Source: Clostridiales bacterium (GTDB lineage: Bacteria; Bacillota; Clostridia; Saccharofermentanales; Saccharofermentanaceae). From it: a stretch of DNA of 64,000 nt. Positions 16,489-27,100 of the stretch are shown here, piece after piece. The first letter of the stretch is position 1. Each line of letters starts with the position of its first letter. The notes beneath the pieces were generated by a model. That model saw only the letters and a program-made list of their open reading frames with translations, searched no databases and was not told where the DNA came from. Location of the stretch: contig JAFWDK010000010.1 in NCBI GenBank assembly GCA_017513085.1, positions 310,001 through 374,000 on the forward strand, written 5' to 3'. The translations under genes and the position numbers were made by a program.

Positions 16489-17625
16489 TTAATGATTCAG
16501 AATTTTGCATAAAGCAGCTACGAAATGGTCAATTTCCTCTTCCGTGTTATCAACGCCAATGCTGACTCGAATAGAACTCTTGGCGTCCTTTTCCGAAAGC
16601 CCGATCGATGTAAGTACATGTGAGGTTCCGGCGTCTTTTGAAGAGCAGGCAGCACCACCTGAGCATGCAAACCCTTCGTAGTTAAGAAGTAACAAAAGTT
16701 TTTCTCCGTCAACTCCTGGAAAAGTTAAGTTTACGATGCCCGGCAGCACCCGGGTTTCGTGTCCGTTTAAAATGACATTTGCAGATACCTTCCTCACCTT
16801 CTCTAAAAGAAGATCCCTAAGAAACCGGATACGCTTTTCCGTTGCTTCAATTTCAGAAACTGCAAGATCCAGTGCTTCAGCCATGCCATAGATAGCAGGA
16901 AGGTTTTCCGTTCCGGCACGTGAAGAACGTTCCTGGGCGCCGCCATAAATATACGGCAAGAGTTTTACGCCCTTACGGACATAAAGACCGCCGACACCTT
17001 TAGGTCCATAGAATTTATGCGCAGAAAAAGACATCAGGTCGACGCCGAGTTCGGAAACATTGACCGGAATCGTGCCGACCGCCTGAACTGCATCCGTATG
17101 AAAAAGAACTCCGTATTCGTGCGTGATCTCAGCGAGTTCCCGAATCGGTTCAAGCGTGCCGATTTCATTATTGCCTAACATGATCGATACTAAGGAAGTA
17201 TCCTTCGTCAGTGCTTTTTCCAACGAATCGGGAGAAACCAGACCATATCGATCGACAGGAAGATAGGAAACTTTATATCCTTCTTTTTCGAGCTGACGGC
17301 AAGAATTCAATACCGCGGGATGCTCAATCGCGGAGGTGATAATATGTCGTTTATCTGAACACGAAGCGGAGGCACTTCTCACCGCCCAGTTATCGGATTC
17401 TGTCCCGCCGGAAGTAAAAAACAACTCATCCGGAGAGCATCCGAGGCAGGCAGCGATTCTCTCGCGAGAATCTTCCAAGAGTCTTTTCGCACGCTGCCCT
17501 TCACGATGTATTGACGAAGGATTGCCATACTCTTCACATAAAACAAGACGCATGGCATCGAACACTTCGGGGCGGACTCTCGTCGTTGCCGCATTGTCCA
17601 GATACACACGCGTCTCATCTGACAT
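16489..17625 (-). CDS. Cysteine desulfurase (NifS/IscS type)
   Basis: A class V PLP enzyme that takes sulfur from cysteine as a persulfide. Motifs: YLDNAATTRVRPEV at the start, GGTESDNWAV, SAIEHPAV, HTDAVQAVG, the PLP lysine in SAHKFYGPKG (near 202) and the persulfide cysteine in GGAACSSKDAG (near 327), with RVSIGVDNT at the end. 378 residues. GAGGT precedes the ATG at 17625. No IscU or NifU gene adjoins it; instead the GH32 gene follows in the same direction. It is one of two desulfurases in the window (the other is next to thiI), so this one may serve Fe-S cluster building; that is inference. Confidence 0.93.
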   Translation of the reverse strand: MSDETRVYLDNAATTRVRPEVFDAMRLVLCEEYGNPSSIHREGQRAKRLLEDSRERIAACLGCSPDELFFTSGGTESDNWAVRSASASCSDKRHIITSAIEHPAVLNSCRQLEKEGYKVSYLPVDRYGLVSPDSLEKALTKDTSLVSIMLGNNEIGTLEPIRELAEITHEYGVLFHTDAVQAVGTIPVNVSELGVDLMSFSAHKFYGPKGVGGLYVRKGVKLLPYIYGGAQERSSRAGTENLPAIYGMAEALDLAVSEIEATEKRIRFLRDLLLEKVRKVSANVILNGHETRVLPGIVNLTFPGVDGEKLLLLLNYEGFACSGGAACSSKDAGTSHVLTSIGLSEKDAKSSIRVSIGVDNTEEEIDHFVAALCKILNH

Positions 17626-17681
17626 ATTATTACCTCGTGAACATTAAAGTAACGGTGTAAACCATCACTTAAATGTTACCA

Positions 17682-20600
17682 TTACTCGGTACGAAGTGCT
17701 ACTACCGGATCCTTCTTTGCTGCAGACCTGGACGGGATGATGCCGGCAATCAAAGTCAAGAGAATACTGATGGTGATCAGAATCAAAGCTGTAAGGATCG
17801 GCAGGACAGCAGTCAGATTATTGATACCTGTCAAAGAATGCACGATATAGTTGATCGGGATCAAAAGAATGTATGTGATAAGTACGCCCAGAAGACCGGA
17901 GGTGAATCCTATGATCACGGTCTCCGCATTAAACATACTGGATACATTCTTCTTCGAAGCACCAAGTGAACGAAGGATACCAATCTCTTTGGTACGTTCC
18001 TGAACGGAGATCAGTGTTATGACACCGATCATGATCGAGGAAACGATCAAAGATACTGCTACAAAAGCAATCAATACATATGTGATCGCGTTGATGATAG
18101 TGGTTACGGAAGACATCAGAATGCCAACATAGTCCGTGTACTTAAGCTTCTGGAGCTCCGGTACTGAATTATTGTATTCTTCGATGCAATCCACGATCGT
18201 ATCTTTATTCTCAAATGTGGCCGCATAAAGGCTGATACCGGCCGGCTGATCCAGATCCAGGCTGCCCAGGCGGATAAGATTATAGTCGTATGTAAAAGGA
18301 GAGAATTCGATCACTGTATCGTAGAAACCGGCACAGTAAGCATCATCGAAACCTTCTAAGGCATGAACCAGAGCCGCAGACAACTCTTTCGGAGTCTTCG
18401 AGCTGAGTTCTTTTTCCATATTCGCACTGTACTCAGCAAGATACTGTTCGCGAATTCCGGTTGCAAATGCTTCTTTCATATCCGCGTCGCTCATCTGGGC
18501 GATATAGCCATTGACAGTATCTGCATCCATACCCATTTCCTTGGTCATCTTCTCGATCATCATAGCTTCCATGGTGGCACGATCCATCTTGCTTAATGTC
18601 GTTTCTACATACTCTGTGATCATACTTTCAGACGGGATACTCATTACTTTAACGTAGATATCAGCCTTGCCTTGATCATCCAGGTCGTTTACATAGTTAC
18701 GGAAATAAGAAGCTTTGTCTGCTTCTGTCAAAGCAACCGTCTCATCTTTGAAACGAAGACCGGACGTAACATCAAACTTCGGACTTGCAAGCTGGGCCTT
18801 AATTGCATCAGAATCTTTGCTTGCGTTGATGATATATTCAGTCAGCATATGTGTATAACCAATCGTACCGTGATGGCTTGTGGATACAGCATCTTCGTTC
18901 GGGCGAACGATTCCTACGACCTTCAATTTCAGAGCATTATCGTAAAGATAATTCAGACCCTGTTCAGTAGTACGAAGATCAGTATAAAGACCGGTCGTGG
19001 CATCATAACTCCAGCAAGCAGAAGGTAATACGGAGCGGAACTCTAGATTGCAGATTTCTTCATAAGACCAGTGATGATCGGTATATTGCATAGTCTGCTT
19101 ATTCAAAGCAGCATTCATCATGTCTTTGATTTCCTGTTCGGTCTTCAAACCCAAGGCGTAAAGCGTATAGTCGTCAAGTTCATTGTTTTCATCAAGGAAG
19201 AGCAGGATCTCATCGTAGTTTTCCGGCCAACGTCCGTATACTACATCGTACTGTTTATGTGTCACCTGATTGGTGGAAGAACCATCTGATCCTGGAAGCA
19301 ATTCGCTCCAAAGAGACATCTGTGAACCCATGATCTGCGCTGTCTGGCTGTTCTGGGAAGTATTGCCCATATCAAAATTGAACATCGTCGAGGAAAACTG
19401 GGAGAACAGAGCACTCATTAGTTCTGTTGTATCAGAATGAATGATCTTTCCTTCCACATTCTTGGTGAAGATCTGAAGATTAAGATTATACGCATACTGG
19501 ACTCCGGAGAGCGCCTGTCCCATCTTGCTATCCGGATTGCTCTTCTGTTCTTCAATATACTTTTTGAACGAAGAAAGGTCATTCTCCTGCGTCTCCACAG
19601 CAATCAACGAATTGACCAGATCATAAAGCTTATATCTCTGATACACGGCATCTTTTTCATGATTTAGTTCAGCAGTATCATTGCCTACAAAAGTATTTAA
19701 AAGAGTGCTTAAATCAACGGTTTGTGCTTGGATCTGCAATGGATAAGCAGATATCGTATCTTCTTGAACTTCATTGATAAAGTTGTGTGTGCCCTGGGAT
19801 ACAGAATAGATCAATGCGATACCGATAATACCGATCGATCCTGCAAAAGAGGTCAGGATCGTTCTTCCTTTTTTGGTAAAAAGGTTTTTCAAAGAAAGTC
19901 CGAAGGAGGTAACAAAAGACATGGAAGGCTTCTTTTCGGACTTGGCTGCTTCTTTTTTCGCCTTCTTGTCCATCTTAGCCATATCCGCTGCAATCTTATC
20001 AGCCTTCTTCTGCTCTTCTTCCGTGAAAGGAGCCGTGTCACCTGTAATCTTACCGTCAAGCATTCTTACGATACGCGTAGAATACTTCTCCGCAAGTTCC
20101 GGGTTATGTGTGACCATGATGACAAGCTTGTCCTTGGACAGTTCTTTGAGAATATCCATTACCTGCACACTTGTTTCCGTATCAAGAGCACCTGTCGGCT
20201 CATCGGCAAGAATAATATCCGGATCATTTACAATAGCACGGGCAATCGCAACACGTTGCATCTGACCACCGCTCATTTCAGCAGGTTTTTTCTTGAGCTG
20301 ATCTCCCAGGCCGACTTTCTTAAGTGCTTCCGTAGCCTTTTGTTTACGCTCTTTTTTACTTACACCGGACAAGGAAAGCGCTAATTCCACATTTGAAAGA
20401 ACATTCTGATGCGGAATCAGATTATAGCTCTGAAACACGAATCCGATGGAATGGTTTCTATATGAATCCCAATCACGATCTTTATACTCTTTGGTAGATT
20501 TACCGTTAATGATCAAATCACCGGATGTATACTGATCAAGACCACCGATAATATTCAGCATGGTCGTTTTACCACATCCGGATTGTCCTAAGATCGAGAC

Positions 20601-20699
20601 AAACTCGTTATCACGAAATCCGAGATTAATTCCTTTCAAAGCCTCAACCGGATTTCCACCGGCCGGATAGATCTTTACAATGTCTTTTAATTCAAGCAT
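17682..20699 (-). CDS. ABC exporter with fused ATPase and FtsX-like permease (MacB-like)
   Basis: Residues about 1-225 are an ATP-binding domain: Walker A GQSGCGKTT, signature MSGGQMQRVAIARA, Walker B IILADEPTGALD, switch His in MVTHNPELAEKY. A charged Lys/Ala-rich linker (about 225-265) leads to one membrane span near 283, a large extracellular domain of some 550 residues, and three C-terminal spans (about 866-1000) with the FtsX pattern ERTKEIGILRSLGASKK. Such proteins act by mechanotransmission, exporting peptides, lipids or antimicrobials. The MarR gene 37 bp upstream reads in the same direction, so export under a ligand-responsive repressor is likely. Substrate unknown. Confidence 0.92.
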   Translation of the reverse strand: MLELKDIVKIYPAGGNPVEALKGINLGFRDNEFVSILGQSGCGKTTMLNIIGGLDQYTSGDLIINGKSTKEYKDRDWDSYRNHSIGFVFQSYNLIPHQNVLSNVELALSLSGVSKKERKQKATEALKKVGLGDQLKKKPAEMSGGQMQRVAIARAIVNDPDIILADEPTGALDTETSVQVMDILKELSKDKLVIMVTHNPELAEKYSTRIVRMLDGKITGDTAPFTEEEQKKADKIAADMAKMDKKAKKEAAKSEKKPSMSFVTSFGLSLKNLFTKKGRTILTSFAGSIGIIGIALIYSVSQGTHNFINEVQEDTISAYPLQIQAQTVDLSTLLNTFVGNDTAELNHEKDAVYQRYKLYDLVNSLIAVETQENDLSSFKKYIEEQKSNPDSKMGQALSGVQYAYNLNLQIFTKNVEGKIIHSDTTELMSALFSQFSSTMFNFDMGNTSQNSQTAQIMGSQMSLWSELLPGSDGSSTNQVTHKQYDVVYGRWPENYDEILLFLDENNELDDYTLYALGLKTEQEIKDMMNAALNKQTMQYTDHHWSYEEICNLEFRSVLPSACWSYDATTGLYTDLRTTEQGLNYLYDNALKLKVVGIVRPNEDAVSTSHHGTIGYTHMLTEYIINASKDSDAIKAQLASPKFDVTSGLRFKDETVALTEADKASYFRNYVNDLDDQGKADIYVKVMSIPSESMITEYVETTLSKMDRATMEAMMIEKMTKEMGMDADTVNGYIAQMSDADMKEAFATGIREQYLAEYSANMEKELSSKTPKELSAALVHALEGFDDAYCAGFYDTVIEFSPFTYDYNLIRLGSLDLDQPAGISLYAATFENKDTIVDCIEEYNNSVPELQKLKYTDYVGILMSSVTTIINAITYVLIAFVAVSLIVSSIMIGVITLISVQERTKEIGILRSLGASKKNVSSMFNAETVIIGFTSGLLGVLITYILLIPINYIVHSLTGINNLTAVLPILTALILITISILLTLIAGIIPSRSAAKKDPVVALRTE

Positions 20700-20736
20700 A
20701 TACTGTCTCCTGTCCTTCTTCTATATCGATATAGCC

Positions 20737-21195
20737 TTAGTTGTCATGTTTTTTGTTACAATCCTGTTGTTTCTCGACGGCGTCCACTACATCACGGATC
20801 TCGCGGCATGATTTGATAAAATCCTTTATTCTGTCAACTCCGAAATGCTCAACGATCGCGCCACCATAAAGCAGAATTTCTTTCTGCTTCTCGTAAAAAG
20901 CCTCTTTGCCCTGTTCAGTGATAGATACCAGAACACGCCGACCATCTTCGGGATCATTCTTTTTAGTGATCAATCCCTTATCCGACATCTTCTTCAAAAG
21001 CACTGCTACGCGAGCTGTGCTGACATTCATGTATTCACTGATCTCACCGGCAGATACTTCGTGTCCGGAACACATAAGAAATCCCAGCACATTGCCGATC
21101 CCCATCGACTGGATATCGATCTGCTGCACAAAAGACAACGGCTTTATACTGTTAAATTCTTTAAGTAAAGCGAGAACTTCCTGATCGGAAACCAT
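20737..21195 (-). CDS. MarR family transcriptional regulator
   Basis: A 152-residue winged-helix protein. Helix-turn-helix: VSAGEISEYMNVSTARVAVLLKKMSDKGLI (in two overlapping parts), and the wing has DPEDGRRVLVSITEQG, typical of MarR. Such dimers usually repress their own operon until a phenolic or drug-like ligand binds. It is first in the operon with the ABC exporter; its promoter carries a palindrome at the start site. AGGAGGATGT places the ribosome binding site at the ATG (21195). Confidence 0.93.
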   Translation of the reverse strand: MVSDQEVLALLKEFNSIKPLSFVQQIDIQSMGIGNVLGFLMCSGHEVSAGEISEYMNVSTARVAVLLKKMSDKGLITKKNDPEDGRRVLVSITEQGKEAFYEKQKEILLYGGAIVEHFGVDRIKDFIKSCREIRDVVDAVEKQQDCNKKHDN

Positions 21196-21211
21196 ACATC
21201 CTCCTAGATTG

Positions 21212-21254
21212 CTAACTGGGTTAGATTATATGATTTCATTATATTGAGTGTCAA
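21212..21254 (-). promoter_or_regulatory. Promoter and likely operator of the marR-ABC operon
   Basis: On the minus strand a perfect TTGACA (21249-21254) and a perfect TATAAT (21225-21230) are 18 bp apart. Immediately downstream is CTAAC-N3-GTTAG (21212-21224), an inverted repeat covering the expected start point. A strong promoter with a start-site palindrome fits autorepression by the MarR protein. Confidence 0.7.
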
Positions 21255-21333
21255 TTGTCAAATACACAAAATTATAAATACGTTTCGTGAATTATTTGTT
21301 ACTTCTAGTCATGAAAAAATAGGATGGAAACCG

Positions 21334-22683
21334 TTAACTCCTTGATTTATCGGCATCTTCGCCATTTTCACGATTGGATGATCTGTTTTTCAGATGATCC
21401 ATCCAATTACGGATCTGCTTCTCATAGCCTAAAGATCCTGGTTCATAATAAGTCGTTCCAACCATCTCATCCGGCAGGAACTGCATCTCTACATAATGTT
21501 CAGGGAAATCATGTGCATACTTATAGCCGACAGAATAACCCATATCCAGCATTCCTTTAGCCGGAGCATTCCGAAGATGCATCGGAACCTCGCCCGTACG
21601 CTTATTGGCAACATCAGCCAAAGCTTTATCAATAGCCATATATGCACTGTTTGACTTAGGACTGGTTGCAACGGTCACGACAGCCTCGGCAAGCAGAATT
21701 CTTGCTTCCGGCATGCCAACAGCCATTACTCCTTGATAAGCGGCCATAGCAACAAGTATTGCATTAGGATTCGCCATACCCACATCTTCAGAGGAGCAAA
21801 TCAAGATACGGCGAGCTAAAAACTCGATATCTTCACCACTATGAAGAGCTCTGGCCAAGTAAAAAATCGCTGCGTCAGGATCACTGCCACGCATAGACTT
21901 GATCATAGCACTGATATTATCATAATGGCTTTCCCCATCTGTATCAAAAGCAAGAGAACGCTTCTGCATGCAATCCTGCATGATTTCCTCATTAATGGTG
22001 ATCGTCCCCTTCTCATCAGGCGGCGTCGTGATATATGCCAGTTCTAAAGAACGTAAAGCAATACGGGCATCACCATTACAAAGGTCAGCAATGTAAGCCA
22101 GCGTCCGATCAGAAATTTCGATCGGTTCATTACCCAGGCCTCGCTCTTTATCCTGTAAAGCCTGTTTAAGAATGGCGATGATGTTTTCATCCGTCAAAGG
22201 TTTCAACGAAAGTACGGTCGATCTTGAGATCAGCGCTTTATTCACCTCAAAGAAAGGATTTTCTGTTGTAGCACCAATAAGGATCACTGTACCGTCTTCT
22301 ACATGAGGCAGCAACGCATCCTGTTGCATCTTATTGAATCTATGGATCTCATCAACAAAAAGCACTACTCTTCCGTTGGGTGTAAAAATCGGATTCTTAG
22401 CATCTTCCACGATCCTTTTGATATCTGAAACACCTGCTGTAACAGCATTGATCCTCTCGAATTTCGCAGAAGTCGTATGAGCAATCAATCTGGCTAATGC
22501 TGTTTTTCCGGTTCCCGGAGGGCCAAAAAGGATGATCGAAGACAGTCTGTCTGCCTCGATCATCCTTCTTAACATCTTTCCTTCGCCAAGGATATGTTCC
22601 TGGCCGATATATTCAGACAAAGAACGTGGCGCCATGCGAAAAGCTAAAGGTTCTCTCTTCTTATACTCTTCGCTAACGCTCAT
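21334..22683 (-). CDS. rarA: Replication-associated recombination protein RarA (MgsA)
   Basis: A clamp-loader-like AAA+ ATPase that acts at stalled forks. The 449-residue product has PRSLSEYIGQEHILGEG, Walker A GPPGTGKT (near 54), Walker B LFVDEIHRFNK, sensor motif GATTENPFFEVN and the tetramerisation domain with ICSSEDVGMANPNA and HLRNAPAKGM. The ATG at 22683 has GGGAGA about 8 bp upstream, 25 bp after the glyA stop, so both are probably in one transcript. The C-terminal 25 residues are polar and variable. Confidence 0.95.
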   Translation of the reverse strand: MSVSEEYKKREPLAFRMAPRSLSEYIGQEHILGEGKMLRRMIEADRLSSIILFGPPGTGKTALARLIAHTTSAKFERINAVTAGVSDIKRIVEDAKNPIFTPNGRVVLFVDEIHRFNKMQQDALLPHVEDGTVILIGATTENPFFEVNKALISRSTVLSLKPLTDENIIAILKQALQDKERGLGNEPIEISDRTLAYIADLCNGDARIALRSLELAYITTPPDEKGTITINEEIMQDCMQKRSLAFDTDGESHYDNISAMIKSMRGSDPDAAIFYLARALHSGEDIEFLARRILICSSEDVGMANPNAILVAMAAYQGVMAVGMPEARILLAEAVVTVATSPKSNSAYMAIDKALADVANKRTGEVPMHLRNAPAKGMLDMGYSVGYKYAHDFPEHYVEMQFLPDEMVGTTYYEPGSLGYEKQIRNWMDHLKNRSSNRENGEDADKSRS

Positions 22684-22708
22684 GTCTTATCTCCCGTCCG
22701 AAATAGGA

Positions 22709-23953
22709 TCAATACTTCATGTCCGGATAAAGCGGATACTTGGAAGTAAGCTGAGCAACAGCAGCTTTGATTTCTTCCTTAGATTCATCAAAGGAGAAAA
22801 TGGATTTAGCGATGCAATCAGCGATAATATCCATATCTTCTTCTTTCATACCACGAGCGGAAACTGCTGCAGTACCAACACGAACACCACTTGTGACGAA
22901 CGGCTTCTCAGGATCGAAAGGAATTGTATTCTTATTTGCTGTGATGTTCACATCGTCAAGACGAAGCTGCAATTCCTTACCTGTTACACCAGTTCCACGA
23001 AGGTCGATCAGCATCAGGTGATTCTCGGTGCCGCCGGAAACAAGATTAACGTTTCTCTTCAACAGGCCATCTGCCAAAGCTGCAGCGTTCTTAACGATCT
23101 GTCCCTGATAGGTACGGAACTCATCGCTGAGCGCTTCTTTAAAAGCAACTGCCTTTGCTGCGATGATGTGCATCAAAGGTCCACCCTGCTGACCCGGGAA
23201 TACAGCAGAATCGATTTTCTTAGCATATTCCTCTTTACACATGATAATACCACCACGTGGTCCGCGGAGTGTCTTATGCGTAGTAGTAGTAACAAAATCA
23301 GCATACGGAACCGGATTTGGATGCAGCCCTGCAGCAACAAGACCAGCAATGTGAGCCATATCCACAAAGAGATATGCACCAACAGCATCCGCGATTTCAC
23401 GGAACTTCTTGAAATCGATGATTCTAGGATATGCGGAAGCACCGGCAACAATTACCTTCGGCTTTACAGCTTTAGCCTGTTCCATGATCTTATCGTAATT
23501 TAATGTCTGAGTTTCAGGATCGACCTGATAAAACTCGGAATGATATGTACGACCGGAAACATTCAACTTCATACCATGTGTAAGGTGACCGCCGTGAGAA
23601 AGATCCATACCAAGGATCGTATCGCCCGGTTCAAGAATGGCAAAGTATACAGCTGTATTTGCCTGTGCACCGGAATGCGGCTGAACATTAACATGCTCTG
23701 CGCCAAAAAGCTTCTTTGCTCTTTCAATAGCCAGAGATTCTACGATATCCACATATTCGCATCCGCCGTAATATCTCTTTCCCGGATAACCTTCAGCGTA
23801 CTTGTTAGTCAACGGAGAACCTGCAGCTTCAAGAACTGCCTCTGTGACAAAGTTCTCAGAAGCAATCAACTCGATCTTATTGCGCTGACGCTCCACCTCT
23901 TGTGTTATTGCCTGAAAAACCTCAGGATCTTCAGCTTTAATATGCTCAAACAT
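22709..23953 (-). CDS. glyA: Serine hydroxymethyltransferase
   Basis: Converts serine and tetrahydrofolate to glycine and methylenetetrahydrofolate, the main source of one-carbon units. Motifs: [61 protein letters not shown], and the PLP lysine in [15 protein letters not shown]. The length (414) is standard. GGAGG stands ahead of the ATG. Two copies of a 12-bp sequence lie upstream (23972-24049). FolD at 56193-57056 uses the product. Confidence 0.97.
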   Translation of the reverse strand: MFEHIKAEDPEVFQAITQEVERQRNKIELIASENFVTEAVLEAAGSPLTNKYAEGYPGKRYYGGCEYVDIVESLAIERAKKLFGAEHVNVQPHSGAQANTAVYFAILEPGDTILGMDLSHGGHLTHGMKLNVSGRTYHSEFYQVDPETQTLNYDKIMEQAKAVKPKVIVAGASAYPRIIDFKKFREIADAVGAYLFVDMAHIAGLVAAGLHPNPVPYADFVTTTTHKTLRGPRGGIIMCKEEYAKKIDSAVFPGQQGGPLMHIIAAKAVAFKEALSDEFRTYQGQIVKNAAALADGLLKRNVNLVSGGTENHLMLIDLRGTGVTGKELQLRLDDVNITANKNTIPFDPEKPFVTSGVRVGTAAVSARGMKEEDMDIIADCIAKSIFSFDESKEEIKAAVAQLTSKYPLYPDMKY

Positions 23954-23971
23954 GGGATACCTCCAACATAT

Positions 23972-24049
23972 GTATACAAATTACTATAATATGATAATCA
24001 AAATATCGGATTCAGTAAAGCCATTTCAAAAGAGAAAGTATACAAATTA
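23972..24049. repeat. Direct repeat GTATACAAATTA upstream of glyA
   Basis: Identical 12-mers at 23972-23983 and 24038-24049 lie 66 bp apart (about six helical turns) in the glyA upstream region; each contains the palindrome GTATAC. Possible regulator sites. No clear sigma-A promoter could be fixed between them. Confidence 0.4.
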
Positions 24050-24061
24050 ATGAAATAAAAA

Positions 24062-24116
24062 GCAAAAAAATCCGCCTACTTGCAATCATCCATCAGGAAG
24101 AAACAAGTAGGCGGAT
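24062..24116 (-). terminator. Terminator of the leucine-rich-repeat protein gene
   Basis: ATCCGCCTACTTG (24070-24082) and its exact complement (24104-24116) form a 13 bp stem. On the minus strand the stem is followed by a run of seven T residues. Confidence 0.85.
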
Positions 24117-24141
24117 AGAAATCAAATTAAGAATTCAGATA

Positions 24142-27100
24142 TCAGATCGTTCCCTGATCAATACCATACTTCTTACAGATGTTCGTGAACTCAGGTGTCT
24201 GAGAGAATGCCTTAAGCACTTCATAACGGCTTGTACCACTCTTCAACAAACCAACCCAATATTTGAATCCGGAAGCTTCAGGATCACGATCCATGAATGT
24301 CTTATAGAGTCTCGTTACATACTCTTCATCAGATGTACCGAGGTTCTTAAACTCTGTGGAATCGAAGAACTGCTTAGCAGCGGAAGAACCTGTCTGCTCA
24401 AGATTTGTCAGAGCGAGAGACCAGTACTTCAATCCGCCTGCTTCAGGATCTCTGCCGAGGCAGCAAGTATAAAGTCTGGTTGCAAAGTTTGTCGCATTCT
24501 TAGAAGCGATCTCGGACTTAGCATTCGGAGCACCGGACTTAACACCGTAACCTGCGCAGATATTACACCACTCAGTAGAATCGATGAAGTTCAAGATAAC
24601 GTCAAGACGTGTAGCTGTCTTATTCTGCAGTCTGCCGATCCAGTATCTCTTTCCGCCAGCCTCAGAAGGACGGCCGAAGAATGTCTGGTACAAAGTTTCA
24701 ACAAATGCATCATCAGAAAGACCACGGTTCTGGAACTCAGGAGTATCAACAAGGAATCCTCTTGCGCAATCCGCACCAGTCTTATTACCATTAGTTACTT
24801 CACGAACCCAGTATGCCTTACCGTTCGGATCAGACTGACGGTTGAGAGCTACTGTGTAGAGACGCTCAACGAAGTCAGCGATTGTTCCATCAGCCGGAAT
24901 AGGTGTAACCTTACCCGGAGCAGGTGTAACTGTAACAGTCGGCTTAGCTGTAATTGTTGGAGCATTACCATATGCTTCAGAACCCTTACAACCGGCAAAT
25001 GCCTGCGAACCAACAGATGCAGCTGCCGGATAGAGGACGTATGCATTGCTGCAGTTCATGAAAGCCTGAGCACCGATAGAAAGAACAGACTTTGGAACAA
25101 CTACATCCTGGATATAGATGTTACCCTTGAATGCGCCATTGCCAATAGCAATTACCTTCTTACCTTCAAGAGATTCAGGAATATTCACAGTTTTGCTGTA
25201 ACCGTAGAATTTTACGATTTCAACAGCATTTGCAACAGCTTCGGAATCTTTGATATTGTAGACGGTCTGGCATCCTTCAAATGCATTGTCAGCAATACTT
25301 GTTGTAGAGGCAATTCTTACTGTAAGAAGATTGATGCAATCCTGGAAAGCACCATTGCCGATAGACTTAACAGAACTCGGAACATGAACGGATCTTACAT
25401 TCTTGCTACGGTAAGTCTCATCATCGATCTTAACTACAGGCATATTAAAGATCTTCTCAGGAACATCAACTTCAGTATATGTTCCAAGATAAGAAATGAT
25501 AGTTACCTGATTGTTGTTTACTTTTACGCGATGCAAAGATCTGTTGCCTTCAAAAGCTTCAGAACTGATTGCTAAAAGACTGTCAGGAAGCTCTACAGCA
25601 ATAAGATTGCAGGAAGAGAAACAGCCTCTGCCAAGAGCAGTAACAGAACTTGGGATCTTAACATACTGCAGATTCTCACAGCCACCGAAGCAACCATCCG
25701 GAATCTGAGTAATAGTATCAGGAATAATAACATATTCCAAAGCTTTACATACACGGAAGGCATTTCTTCCTAATGTATCAAAACCTGTCGGGAAATCAAG
25801 ATTTTCAAGACTTACGCACTTTTCGAATGCTGCCTGGCCAACGGCAGTAACTTTATTCAGGTTAAGGCTCTTCAACAAAGAGCACTCTGCGAAACATCTA
25901 TCCGGAATAGCTGTAACACCGGAAGGAAAGCTTACGCTCTTAATCTCTTTACAACCGGAAAAAGCTTCGTCGCCAAGAAGTTCAAGGTTCTTGCTCAGGC
26001 TCAGAACACCATTCTGATGACAAAGAGCTGCGCAACCATAGAAAGCCTGCTTACGGATCGCTGTGATCTGGTTGCCCATTGTGACGGACTCGAGAGAGAT
26101 ACAATTATAGAAGCACTGAGCCGGAATAATAGTAACTTCTTCAGGAATAGCAATACTCTTGATTGAAGCACAACCGTAGAATGTTTCTTCGTAAATCTCA
26201 TCAATTCCATCCGGAATCGAGAAAGCCTTCAAAGCTGTACAATTCTTGAAAGCACCCTTACCGATCTTCTCAAGGCACTCAGGAGCAATAATGGATGTTG
26301 CACGAGAGCAAGCCGAGAAAGCATAGTCACCGATAACAGTAACAGTATCAGGGAGCTTACCACCACTGATGACAAGTTTTGCACACAGTGCGAAAGCGTA
26401 GTTACCGATCTTATCCAGTGCATTCTCATTAGTAGAAGAGAAATACAAAGTCTGGATGTTCTTACAACCATAGAATGTATATTCACCAATCGTAGGAACG
26501 TCAGGGATCAGGAACTCAGTGAATGATTCACAACCATAGAAAGCGGAAGGTCCGATACTAACTACTTTCTTTAAGATGTTATTCTTTTTGGATGCGATAT
26601 CAGAAAGCAGTTTACAATTCTTGAAGCAAGAATCACCAATACCAGTAAGAGAGTTTGCATCAATTGAAAGAGTTGTAAGTGTTTCGCAGTTGAGGAAGCA
26701 CTCTTTATCAAATGTACGCAAAGACTTTGTTTTTACAGTAAAAGTAGTCAATTCTTTACATTCAGCAAAAGCATTCTTGTAAATAATGAAAAGCTTCTCG
26801 CAAGTGGACGGAATAGTGAAAGTCTTAAGTTTTGTAGCACGGAATGCCTGAGCACCGATGCCCTCAAGTATACTTCCCTCGCTCAGTGTAACAGAAGAAA
26901 GCTGAGAACACTCATTAAACGCGTCATCGCCGATAGCAAATACATCATTCGGAATTTTAACGCTTGTAAGAGCCGAACAACTCTTGAAAGCACCACTATC
27001 AATAACTTCCAGTCCGGATGGGAATCTTACGCTTTCAAGCAAAATATTGTTTTCGAAAGCTGCTCTGTCAATCTGTGTAACAGAATCCGGAAGAGAAATC

